Positions 8,123 through 15,245 of a stretch of 58,614 nucleotides of DNA are shown here, piece by piece (within the stretch, counting starts at the first letter, position 1; every line of letters starts with the position of its first letter). The translations under genes and the position numbers were made by a program. Under the pieces are notes generated by a model. It saw nothing but the letters and a program-made list of their open reading frames with translations. It searched no databases and had not been told where the DNA came from. Origin of the DNA: Streptomyces sp. ISL-87 (GTDB lineage Bacteria; Actinomycetota; Actinomycetes; Streptomycetales; Streptomycetaceae); contig NZ_JAGGOY010000110.1 in assembly GCF_018614095.1 (NCBI RefSeq), positions 1-58,614 on the forward strand, written 5' to 3'.

Positions 8123-10525
8123 TCAGCCGTTGCGCTTCCAGCGCGGCTTGTCGTCACGACGGCCGCCGAAGGAACCGGTGGAACCGGTGGAACCGGAGCC
8201 GGAGGGGCGGTGGTCGTCGCGGCGGCCGTACGGGCGGTCGCCGGCGCCGCCGGAGCGGAAGCCACCGGACGGACGGTCGCTGCTGCCGGAGCGGAAGCCA
8301 CCGGACGGACGGTCGCTGCTGCCGGAGCGGAAGCCACCCGAGGGACGGTCGTCGCGGCGGAAGCCGCCACCACGGTTGTCGTCACGACGGTCGTCGCGGT
8401 TGTAGGTGCCGGACCCGGACGGACGGTCGCCACCGGAGCGGAAGCCACCGGACGGGCGGTCGCCACCGGAGCGGAAGCCACCGGACGGGCGGTCGCCACC
8501 GGAGCGGAAGCCACCACGGTCGCCACCGCGGTCACCGCGGTCGTCGCGGTTGAAGCCACCGGACGGACGGTCGTCGCGACGGAAGCCGCCACCACGGTTG
8601 TCGTCGCGGCGGAAGCCGCCCGACGGACGGTCGCCACCGGAGCGGAAGCCGCCACGGTCGCCACCGCGGTCACCGCGGTCGTCACGGTTGAAGCCACCGG
8701 ACGGACGGTCGTCACGGCGGAAGCCGCCACGGTCGCCACCACGGTTGTCGTCACGACGGTCGCCACCGGAGCGGAAGCCGCCCGACGGACGGTCGCCGCC
8801 GGAGCGGAAGCCGCCACGGTCGCCACCGCGGTCGCCACCACGGTCGCCACGGTCGTCACGACGGTTGTCGCGGCGCTCGTAGTTGCCCCGGTCGTCGCGG
8901 CTCTGGAAGGCCGGGCGCTCCTCGGCGACCGGCGCGGCCGCGGCGAGAGCGGCGACCTCGGCAACAGCGGCCTCGGCCACCTCGGCGACAGCGGCCTCCG
9001 GGTCCTCGCCACGCTCACGGGCGGAACGGGCGACGAGGCGGTCGGCCTCCTCGCGCAGCTCCGCGGCGCGGCGGGTCAGGCGCTCCAGCTGCTTCGTCAG
9101 GTCGGCGACCTCGCGCTCGGCCTGCTTGGCGGCGTTGTTCGCGGAGTCGGCCTGGACCTGGGTCAGCGAACGCGCACCGGTGATCTCGGCGACCTCGGGG
9201 TCGAAGGCGCCGACACCCTGGACGATGTGGCGCGAGGCGTCCACGCCCGCGTCCTCCATCAGGCGGAAGATCTGGCGGCGCTGGTGCGGCAGGGCGAGGG
9301 AGACCACGACACCCGACTTGCCGGCGCGGGCGGTACGGCCCGAGCGGTGCAGGTAGTCCTTGTGGTCGCCGGCCGGGTCCACGTTGAGGACCAGGTCGAT
9401 GCCGTCGACGTGGATACCGCGGGCGGCGACGTCGGTGGCGACGAGCGCGTTGACGTAGCCGTCCTTGAAGTCCGCGAGGACGCGGGTGCGGGCACCCTGC
9501 GTCATGCCGCCGTGCAGCGCGTCGGCCTTCACGCCGGACTCGATGAGCTGCTCGGCGATGCGGTCGGCGCCCAGCTGGGTGCGGACGAAGATGATGGTGC
9601 GGCCCTTGCGGGCGGCGATGGCGGCCGTGACCGGCGCCTTGTCCTTCGGCTTCACGACGAGGACGTGGTGCGTCATGGTCGTGACGTTGCCCTGGGCGCT
9701 GTCGACCTCGTGCGTGACGGGGTTGGACAGGTAGCGCTTGACCAGGGTGCCGATCTCGTTCTCCATGGTGGCGGAGAAGAGCATGCGCTGGCCGCCGCCG
9801 GGGATCTGGTCGAGCAGCTCGGTGACCTCGGGCAGGAAGCCCAGGTCAGCCATCTGGTCGGCCTCGTCGAGGACCGCGATCTTGACGTTCTCCAGGGAGC
9901 AGGCGCCGCGGTTGATGATGTCGCGCAGACGGCCCGGGGTGGCGACGAGGACGTCGACACCGCGCTCCAGGGCGTAGATCTGGTTGCTCATGGAGGTACC
10001 GCCGCAGACGACCTTCATCTTCAGGCCGAGGACGTCGCCGTAGGGCTGGAGGGCGTCCGCGACCTGCATCGCGAGCTCACGCGTCGGCGTGAGGATGATC
10101 GCGCGGGGCTTCTTCTTCTCGGTGTGCCCGCCGGCCAGCGAAGCCAGGGTCGGCAGACCGAAGGAGAGGGTCTTGCCGGAGCCGGTGCGGCCACGGCCGA
10201 GGATGTCCTTGCCGGCCAGGGCGTCCGGGATGGTCGCGGCCTGGATCGGGAAGGGGGAGGTGACGCCGTTCTGGGCGAGCTTGCGCACGATGCCCTCGGG
10301 CAGACCGAGGTCGCCGAAGGTGATCGTGGGCTCCGCGTCAGCGGCAGCGTCGTCGTCGAAGTCGTCGGTGGACTGGTCGGTCGTCACGTCGGCCTCAAGA
10401 GCCTCGATGATCTCGTCCGCCTCGATGGCCTCAATGGCCTCGGTGACCACAAGGGCCTCAGCGTCGACGATCTCGTTGGAGTCGTTCTCGGGCATGACGG
10501 CACGGTCAGAACTGGAAATGGACAT
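8123..10525 (-). CDS. DEAD-box ATP-dependent RNA helicase with RGG-like repeat tail
   Basis: An 800-residue superfamily 2 RNA helicase. It has an acidic N-terminal extension (1-65), Q motif (FPIQAATIP), Walker A at about 111-119 (RGRTGSGKT), motif Ia (PTRELAMQV), motif II DEAD (VLDEADQMADLGF), motif III SAT and motif VI HRSGRTARAG. After a short coiled region (about 460-520) the last 250 or so residues are repeats of Gly, Arg, Asp, Ser and Phe such as GGFRSGGDRPSGGF, likely disordered and RNA-binding, as in CsdA/DeaD-type cold-shock helicases. Likely role: unwinding structured RNA in ribosome assembly or mRNA decay. The 5' region of about 250 bases could carry cold or autoregulatory control, not demonstrated. 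Confidence 0.95.
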   Translation of the reverse strand: MSISSSDRAVMPENDSNEIVDAEALVVTEAIEAIEADEIIEALEADVTTDQSTDDFDDDAAADAEPTITFGDLGLPEGIVRKLAQNGVTSPFPIQAATIPDALAGKDILGRGRTGSGKTLSFGLPTLASLAGGHTEKKKPRAIILTPTRELAMQVADALQPYGDVLGLKMKVVCGGTSMSNQIYALERGVDVLVATPGRLRDIINRGACSLENVKIAVLDEADQMADLGFLPEVTELLDQIPGGGQRMLFSATMENEIGTLVKRYLSNPVTHEVDSAQGNVTTMTHHVLVVKPKDKAPVTAAIAARKGRTIIFVRTQLGADRIAEQLIESGVKADALHGGMTQGARTRVLADFKDGYVNALVATDVAARGIHVDGIDLVLNVDPAGDHKDYLHRSGRTARAGKSGVVVSLALPHQRRQIFRLMEDAGVDASRHIVQGVGAFDPEVAEITGARSLTQVQADSANNAAKQAEREVADLTKQLERLTRRAAELREEADRLVARSARERGEDPEAAVAEVAEAAVAEVAALAAAAPVAEERPAFQSRDDRGNYERRDNRRDDRGDRGGDRGGDRGGFRSGGDRPSGGFRSGGDRRDDNRGGDRGGFRRDDRPSGGFNRDDRGDRGGDRGGFRSGGDRPSGGFRRDDNRGGGFRRDDRPSGGFNRDDRGDRGGDRGGFRSGGDRPSGGFRSGGDRPSGGFRSGGDRPSGSGTYNRDDRRDDNRGGGFRRDDRPSGGFRSGSSDRPSGGFRSGSSDRPSGGFRSGGAGDRPYGRRDDHRPSGSGSTGSTGSFGGRRDDKPRWKRNG
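8225..8880 (-). repeat. In-frame tandem repeats coding the Gly/Arg-rich helicase tail
   Basis: The DNA repeats units of roughly 36-48 bases with a core meaning GGFRSGGDRPSG, broken by RRDDRPSGGFNRDDRGDRGG variants. Nearly identical copies lie at 8440-8510, so copy number could change by slippage or recombination without breaking the frame. The repeats lie wholly within the helicase gene. Confidence 0.85.
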
Positions 10526-10780
10526 GCGAAATGCGAAACCTTCCGGAGTCTCGGCACGCGCCCAAACTCCGTGAATCGCAAATCGACCGCCTCAATGCGG
10601 TCAGCCACGGCTAGGGAGAGTACGCGCCACACGGCGCTCTTCGGATTCGGCGCCGGGCAATGGGATCAAACGATCTATAACCATACGCACCCTCCCCGGG
10701 GTCTGGCAAGTCGCTCCGGCTATAACCCTTCCCACCTGCGACGATGCCTCCTGCCCCAAGATCCCGGGGACCCGGGCCGG
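10526..10780. other. Leader region of the helicase gene
   Basis: No gene is seen. This is the 5' untranslated and promoter region of the minus-strand helicase and the 3' flank of nothing else, since the lipoprotein gene upstream ends at 10781. I see no recognisable riboswitch. Confidence 0.4.
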
Positions 10781-11353
10781 CTACCGGAGGGCCTGCGGCC
10801 GGCCGCCGGGATCGGTGCTCGGCTGCGGCTCCGGAGGCGTCGGCGTCGGCGTGGGTTCCGTCACAGGGGGCTCGGACGTCGGCGGCTCCGGGGTCGGGGT
10901 GGGACCGGTACCACCCGCTCCGCCGGCCCCGCCGTCCGTGCCCGCCCCCGCCGAGCCGCCGCCTCCGGACGCGCCACCGGCCGTGGGGGGTTCCTGGGGG
11001 CCCTGGCCGCCGGCCCCGCCGCCCGGTCCGGCCGTCGGCGAGGGGGCACCCGGCCGGCCCGCGGGCGCGCCCGGGCTGGGCGACGCGCCGGTCGCGCCGG
11101 AGGCCTTGCCGTCCTCCCCGGGTTTGCCGTCCTGCTTGGCCCCGGCCTCCTTCGTGCCGTGGCCGTTGCCGTGGACACCGGAGCCCCGGCCGGCCGTGGA
11201 ACCTCCGGCGGACTCGGCGGCCGAATCCTGGCGGCCCGCCGGGGAGGAGGGCCCGGGCTTCGCGGCGTCCTCGCCGACACTCATGCAGCCCGCCGTCGCC
11301 GCGACCGCGAGCGCGGTGACGGCCAGTCGGAGGGAAGCGGACAACTGGCGCAC
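10781..11353 (-). CDS. Pro/Gly-rich secreted lipoprotein
   Basis: A 190-residue protein with a short basic start, a hydrophobic segment and a lipobox ending ATAGC near residue 22. The rest is low-complexity Gly/Ala/Ser, turning to Pro/Thr-rich (PTPTPEPPTSEPP) at the C-terminus, like a wall-spanning linker without a folded domain. The GTG at 11353 is preceded by GGAGG at about 9 bases; the open frame extends further upstream without a better site. Likely a surface lipoprotein of unknown function. Confidence 0.68.
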   Translation of the reverse strand: MRQLSASLRLAVTALAVAATAGCMSVGEDAAKPGPSSPAGRQDSAAESAGGSTAGRGSGVHGNGHGTKEAGAKQDGKPGEDGKASGATGASPSPGAPAGRPGAPSPTAGPGGGAGGQGPQEPPTAGGASGGGGSAGAGTDGGAGGAGGTGPTPTPEPPTSEPPVTEPTPTPTPPEPQPSTDPGGRPQALR

Positions 11354-11439
11354 TGGGGGGCACCTCCGGAACAGGGCACGGGTCCGCGGTGAGCGGGTCA
11401 ATGAGCCCAACTCTCTTTACCCCGTAAGAGACACGCCCC

Positions 11440-12003
11440 TCAGGCCAACAGCTCCCGCGCCACCTGCGATCCGAGATGTACGGCGCCCAGCCCGACCAGC
11501 ACCGACACCGCCACGTTCGCCGCCGCCAGGAACTTCCAGCCGCGCTCGGCCAGCCGCAGCGTCTCGTACGAGACGGTCGAGTACGTGCTCAGCGCCCCGC
11601 ACAAACCCGTCCCCAGCAGCAGGCTCAGCCGCGACGAGGCCGCCCCCGCCAGCACCGCCCGGTCAGCGCGCCCAGCACCAGTCACGCGACGGCGTTCACC
11701 CGTGAAGGTGCCCCACGGGAAAACCGAGTCGTGGCGCGCCTGCACCGCACGGTCGGTCAGATAGCGCAACGGCGCCCGGCCGCCGCCCGCCCGCCCTCGC
11801 TGATCAGCACCATCAGTACGCCGATCAGCCCACAGCCCGCCACATTTGGTCCAGAAGGTCGCCCACGGAAACGCCCCGGGCCCGGCCGGCCACAGCAGCG
11901 CCGCCCCGTACCGCGCGCACGCCCCGACCGCACCGCCCGCCGCCACCGCGGTGAGCACCCGCCCCTGCGGCTCGGCCCGCTGGGCGGGCATGTAGATCGA
12001 CAT
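11440..12003 (-). pseudogene. crcB: Damaged crcB fluoride-exporter locus (crcB1/crcB2 fusion with frameshifts)
   Basis: CrcB/Fluc proteins are small four-helix fluoride channels; streptomycetes usually carry two adjacent copies. Here the start resembles copy 1 (GGAVGACARYGAALLWPAGP, then FPWATFW). The correct continuation (NVAGCGLIGVLMVLISEGGR) is only in another frame, after an extra A near 11845. The text then jumps to the middle of copy 2 (APLRYLTDRAV, HDSVFPWGTF), again needs a frame change near 11700 (VNAVA-stop-LVLGALTG), and ends normally (LLLGTGLCGALSTYSTVSYETLRLAERG). The second half of copy 1 and the first residues of copy 2 are missing. The single open frame is therefore not a working exporter as read. 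Confidence 0.75.
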
Positions 12004-12039
12004 CCGGATCGATCGCCTCGGCCCCCTCCACCGGCCGGG

Positions 12040-12390
12040 TCATCCGTAGCCCAGCGAGTGCAGCCGCTCGTCGTCGATCCCGAAGTGATGGGCGATCTCG
12101 TGCACCACGGTGACCTCCGTCTCGGCGACCACGCTCTCCCGGTCCTCGCACATCCGCAACGTGGGGTTCCGGTAGATGGTGATCCGGTCCGGGAGCACCC
12201 CGGCGTACCACTCCCCGCGGTCCGTCAGCGGGGTTCCCTCGTACAGGCCGAGCAGCTCGGGGTCTTCGGCCGGGGGCTCGTCCTCGACGAACACCGCCAC
12301 GTTGTCCATCAGCCGCGTCAGCTCCGGCGGGATCCGGTCCAGGGCCTCTGCGACGAGCTCTTCGAACTCCTCGCGCGTCATCTCCAGCAC
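12040..12390 (-). CDS. Zincin-like metallopeptidase family protein
   Basis: A 116-residue protein of the small actinobacterial zincin-like family (COG3824 type). The zinc-site helix is near the C-terminus: TVVHEIAHHFGIDDERLHSLGY, with HEIAHH as the HExxH motif. No signal peptide, so cytoplasmic. GTG at 12390 gives VLEMTREEFEE; the ATG at 12381 is an alternative. Substrate unknown. It is common beside crcB or tRNA genes in streptomycetes. Confidence 0.85.
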   Translation of the reverse strand: MLEMTREEFEELVAEALDRIPPELTRLMDNVAVFVEDEPPAEDPELLGLYEGTPLTDRGEWYAGVLPDRITIYRNPTLRMCEDRESVVAETEVTVVHEIAHHFGIDDERLHSLGYG

Positions 12391-12517
12391 CGGGCCATTG
12401 TCGCCCCGGTGGGGGCACCTCCCGCGTGCGGGGGAGAAACCGTTTTGGCGATAGCTCCCCGGATCCCATATGCTTCTCACGTCCCCGACGCGCTGAAAAG
12501 TGCCCGGCGGGCCTTTA

Positions 12518-12590
12518 GCCCTCATCGTCTAGTGGCCCAGGACGCCGCCCTTTCAAGGCGGTAGCACGGGTTCGAATCCCGTTGGGGGTA
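12518..12590 (+). tRNA. tRNA-Glu(TTC)
   Basis: 73-nt cloverleaf: acceptor GCCCTCA/TGGGGGT, anticodon loop CTTTCAA (TTC), T loop TTCGAAT, discriminator A, no encoded CCA. First gene of a Glu-Asp-Phe cluster. Confidence 0.95.
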
Positions 12591-12628
12591 CGCAACACCA
12601 TGTGCAAGACTTGCTCTTGCACAAACCA

Positions 12629-12702
12629 GGTCCTGTGGAGCAGTTGGTTAGCTCGCCACCCTGTCAAGGTGGAGGTCGCGGGTTCAAGTCCCGTCAGGAT
12701 CG
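12629..12702 (+). tRNA. tRNA-Asp(GTC), copy 1
   Basis: 74-nt cloverleaf: acceptor GGTCCTG/CAGGATC, anticodon loop CTGTCAA (GTC), discriminator G. It is nearly identical to the copy at 19323-19396 except for a compensated base pair in the acceptor stem. Confidence 0.95.
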
Positions 12703-12724
12703 CTGAGGCCGGAAACGGTCTCGT

Positions 12725-12798
12725 GGCTGGGTAGCTCAGTTGGTACGAGCGATCGCCTGAAAAGCGATAGGTCGCCGGTTCGACCCCGGCCCCAGCCA
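12725..12798 (+). tRNA. tRNA-Phe(GAA)
   Basis: 74-nt cloverleaf: acceptor GGCTGGG/CCCAGCC, anticodon loop CTGAAAA (GAA), T loop TTCGACC, discriminator A. Last gene of the cluster, followed by a terminator. Confidence 0.96.
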
Positions 12799-12805
12799 CA
12801 ACGAA

Positions 12806-12838
12806 AAGAAGGCCCCGTCCATCGGACGGGGCCTTCTT
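12806..12838. terminator. Bidirectional terminator
   Basis: Inverted repeat AAGAAGGCCCCGTCC-ATC-GGACGGGGCCTTCTT between the plus-strand tRNA cluster and the end of the convergent ccdA gene. With A-rich and T-rich flanks it can serve both directions. Confidence 0.85.
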
Positions 12839-12841
12839 GCG

Positions 12842-13687
12842 TTACTCCGCCTCCGCCGCCTCCGCCGCCTCCCGCTCCTTGCGGCGCCACTGCGCCAGGC
12901 CCACGGCCGCCGCCCCTACGGCGACCAGCCCGAGCACCGCCCAGTCCGGGACGCCGTCCGTGAGGGACCGGACCCACTGCTCCACCGCGTACGAGTCGTC
13001 CACGTCCAGCAGCCCGGGCAGGGCGCTCGCCCCGTCGTAGACGAGGAACAGGGCGCCCAGAGTGATGAAGAACAGCCCGGACAGGACGGAGGTGGTGTGC
13101 AGTTCGAGGCGGCCCACCGTGACCGCCCGGCCGCGCAGCCAGCGCCGCCCGCCCAGGTCGAACCGCTCCCACAGCAGGGCCAGCAGGAACAGCGGTACGG
13201 CCATCCCCAGCGCGTACACCGCCAGCAGCAGGCCGCCGTAGACCGGGCTGCCGCTGACCGCCGCCACCGTCAGGACGCTGCCCAGGATCGGGCCGGCGCA
13301 GAAGCCGGCCAGGCCGTAGACCGCGCCCAGGGCGTACACCGACAGGGCGGTGGTCGGCCGGATCCTGCCCGAGAGCTCCGCCATCCGCCGGGAGGCGAAG
13401 CCGAGGCCCAGGATCTGCGCGACCCCGAGCGCGATGATCAGCCAGCCCCCGGCCAGCACCAGCCCGTCGCGGTTGCTGTGGAAGAACCGCCCGGCGTACG
13501 AGCCGGCCGCGCCCAGCGGGACGAGGGTGCTCGCGAGGCCGGCGTAGAAGATCCCGGTGCGCGCCAGCAGCCGCGAGGCGGAGTCGATGGAGTACGCGAA
13601 GAAGGCCGGCAGCAGCAGCGCGCTGCACGGGCTGAGCAGCGCGAGGAGACCGCCCAGCAGGGCGGCCAGGTACCCGATGCCGGTCAC
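12842..13687 (-). CDS. CcdA/DsbD-type thiol-disulfide membrane transporter
   Basis: A 281-residue membrane protein with about six hydrophobic segments. The two characteristic cysteines lie in membrane motifs (LLSPCSALLLPAF and GLAGFCAGPILG), as in CcdA, which carries electrons from cytoplasmic thioredoxin across the membrane. GTG at 13687 overlaps the stop of the upstream DsbA-like gene in a GTGA arrangement, so the two are co-translated. Predicted to keep the extracytoplasmic partner thioredoxin-like protein reduced or cycling. The C-terminus is charged. Confidence 0.88.
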   Translation of the reverse strand: MTGIGYLAALLGGLLALLSPCSALLLPAFFAYSIDSASRLLARTGIFYAGLASTLVPLGAAGSYAGRFFHSNRDGLVLAGGWLIIALGVAQILGLGFASRRMAELSGRIRPTTALSVYALGAVYGLAGFCAGPILGSVLTVAAVSGSPVYGGLLLAVYALGMAVPLFLLALLWERFDLGGRRWLRGRAVTVGRLELHTTSVLSGLFFITLGALFLVYDGASALPGLLDVDDSYAVEQWVRSLTDGVPDWAVLGLVAVGAAAVGLAQWRRKEREAAEAAEAE

Positions 13688-14415
13688 CGCTTCGCCGCCC
13701 CGGCGGCGGGCTGCGCCTGGGCCTTGGCCCTGGCGATCGCCGAGGCGAAGGCCTCCAGCGGCTGGGCGCCCGCGATCGGCTGCCCGTTGACCAGGAAGGA
13801 CGGGGTGGAGCTGACGCCGATGCGGTAACCCTCCTCCTGGTCCCTGCGCAGGGCGGCGGTGGCGGCCTCGCCGGCCATGTCCTCCTTGAAGCGCTCCAGG
13901 TCCGGGACCCCGGCCTGCTGCGCCAGCTCGACCAGCCGCGCCTCGCCGAAGCCCTTCTCCTTGGCGCCCTCGGCGTACGCGGCCGCGTGGAACTGCGCGA
14001 ACCGGTCCTGCTGCCCGGCGGCCCAGGCGGCCTTGGCGGCGGTCTCGGAGTCGGCTCCGAAGATCGGGAAGTTGCGCCACTCGATGCGCAGGGTGCCGTC
14101 CTCGACGTACTTCTTCAGCAGCTCGGGTTCGGTGTCGCGGGCGAACTTGCCGCAGTAGCCGCACTTGAAGTCGGAGTACTCGATCAGCACGACGGGCGCG
14201 TCGGCGCGGCCGACCGCCAGCTTGTCGCCGGACTCGCGCCGGGCGAGGGCCTTGAGCTCCGCGTGGGCCTCGGAAGCCTGGGGCGCGGCCGCCGAGGAGG
14301 TCCTGGCAGGGGTGTCCTCGGGCGCCGTGGCCTGCCAGGACACGAGGCCGAGGGTGACGGCGGCGAGCGCGACGCCCGCGGAGATGAGGATCGGCTTGCG
14401 GGAGGAAGAAGACAT
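13684..14415 (-). CDS. Membrane-anchored DsbA-family thioredoxin-fold protein
   Basis: A 243-residue protein with an N-terminal anchor (residues 8-27), a Pro/Ala linker and a DsbA-like domain. The active site is Cys85-Gly-Tyr-Cys88 (SDFKCGYCGKF), and the cis-proline loop is STPSFLVNG. It acts outside the membrane as a disulfide oxidase or isomerase and is coupled by a GTGA overlap to the CcdA-like gene, so the two form a redox relay. A CGYC rather than CPHC site fits actinobacterial DsbA relatives. Confidence 0.9.
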   Translation of the reverse strand: MSSSSRKPILISAGVALAAVTLGLVSWQATAPEDTPARTSSAAAPQASEAHAELKALARRESGDKLAVGRADAPVVLIEYSDFKCGYCGKFARDTEPELLKKYVEDGTLRIEWRNFPIFGADSETAAKAAWAAGQQDRFAQFHAAAYAEGAKEKGFGEARLVELAQQAGVPDLERFKEDMAGEAATAALRRDQEEGYRIGVSSTPSFLVNGQPIAGAQPLEAFASAIARAKAQAQPAAGAAKR

Positions 14416-14470
14416 GGGGTGCTCCAGAACAGCGGTTGGTGAGGCGGACCGGCGGATTCGACCGGCCCTC

Positions 14471-15127
14471 CTACACCCGCATCACGGACAGCTCCACCGG
14501 CCCCGGTGCGGGCTGATCCGGCCCGCGTACGAGGACCCGCGCGGGCAGCGTCCACCCGCCACCGGCCTGCTCCGCCGCGGTCCGCCCCACCGGTACATGC
14601 GCCTGCTCCCCGCCCCCGCGCGGCGGCACGACGGGAGCCTGCCCGTGATCCGGCGCCCCGGGGGCACAGGCCGGGCCCTGCCCATGGCCCGTGAGGGCCG
14701 CGACCGGCACCGCACGTCCATCGCCGCGCACGGACGCGGGCTCGGGCCCGGCAGCGGGGCCCACACGTCCATTGCCCTGCACGGACGCGGACGCAGGCTC
14801 CGCGGCGGGCGCAGCCGGCCACGCGGCTCCAACGGACGCGGCCACCGCAAAAGGCCCGACGGCCCCGGAGGGCCCTGCCACCACGGCCGCGCCGGGCGCA
14901 GCGGCTCCGCCCGGCGCAGCCGGGACAGCCGACGCAGCCGGGACAGCCGGCGCAGCCAGGACAGCCGGCGCAGCCGGGACAGCCGGGACAGCCGGGACAG
15001 CCGGCGCAGCCGGGACAGCCGGGACAGCCGGGACAGCGCCCCCGGCCAGACCCGGCGCAGCCAGGGCAACCACGCACACCGCCAGCGCAGCGACCAGGCA
15101 CCACACTCCACGGGCGGCGCGGGACAT
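14471..15127 (-). CDS. Secreted low-complexity Ala/Pro/Val-rich protein
   Basis: A 218-residue protein with a signal peptide (residues 1-29, SRAARGVWCLVAALAVCVVA) followed by about 12 units of the type AVPAAP or AVPAVP and a Gly/Ala/Pro-rich stretch. The last 30 residues (GGWTLPARVLVRGPDQ) look more ordered. The ATG at 15127 has GAGAGG 6 bases upstream; an ATG at 15145 is possible. I do not recognise a family. It ends about 55 bases before the DsbA-like gene and may share its transcript, which suggests an extracytoplasmic role, perhaps in metal or redox handling (inference). Confidence 0.55.
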   Translation of the reverse strand: MSRAARGVWCLVAALAVCVVALAAPGLAGGAVPAVPAVPAAPAVPAVPAVPAAPAVLAAPAVPAASAVPAAPGGAAAPGAAVVAGPSGAVGPFAVAASVGAAWPAAPAAEPASASVQGNGRVGPAAGPEPASVRGDGRAVPVAALTGHGQGPACAPGAPDHGQAPVVPPRGGGEQAHVPVGRTAAEQAGGGWTLPARVLVRGPDQPAPGPVELSVMRV

Positions 15128-15245
15128 GGCAGGCCTCTCACTCATACGGCGGGTCGCTTCAGGTGATCTAGTCCCGAAATGGTACGGGGACGGTACACAA
15201 ATGCGTTCGCCACCCGGCGCCCACGGGTGAGATCCTCGACCAGGT

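Noticed and set aside
8225..8880. Regular repeats that could suggest a CRISPR array
   Set aside because: The units are in-frame coding repeats without unique spacers of constant length, and there are no cas genes.
7985..11392. A plus-strand open frame of over 1100 codons across the helicase gene
   Set aside because: It is the antisense shadow of a GC-rich helicase with RGG-like repeats; the minus frame has all helicase motifs.
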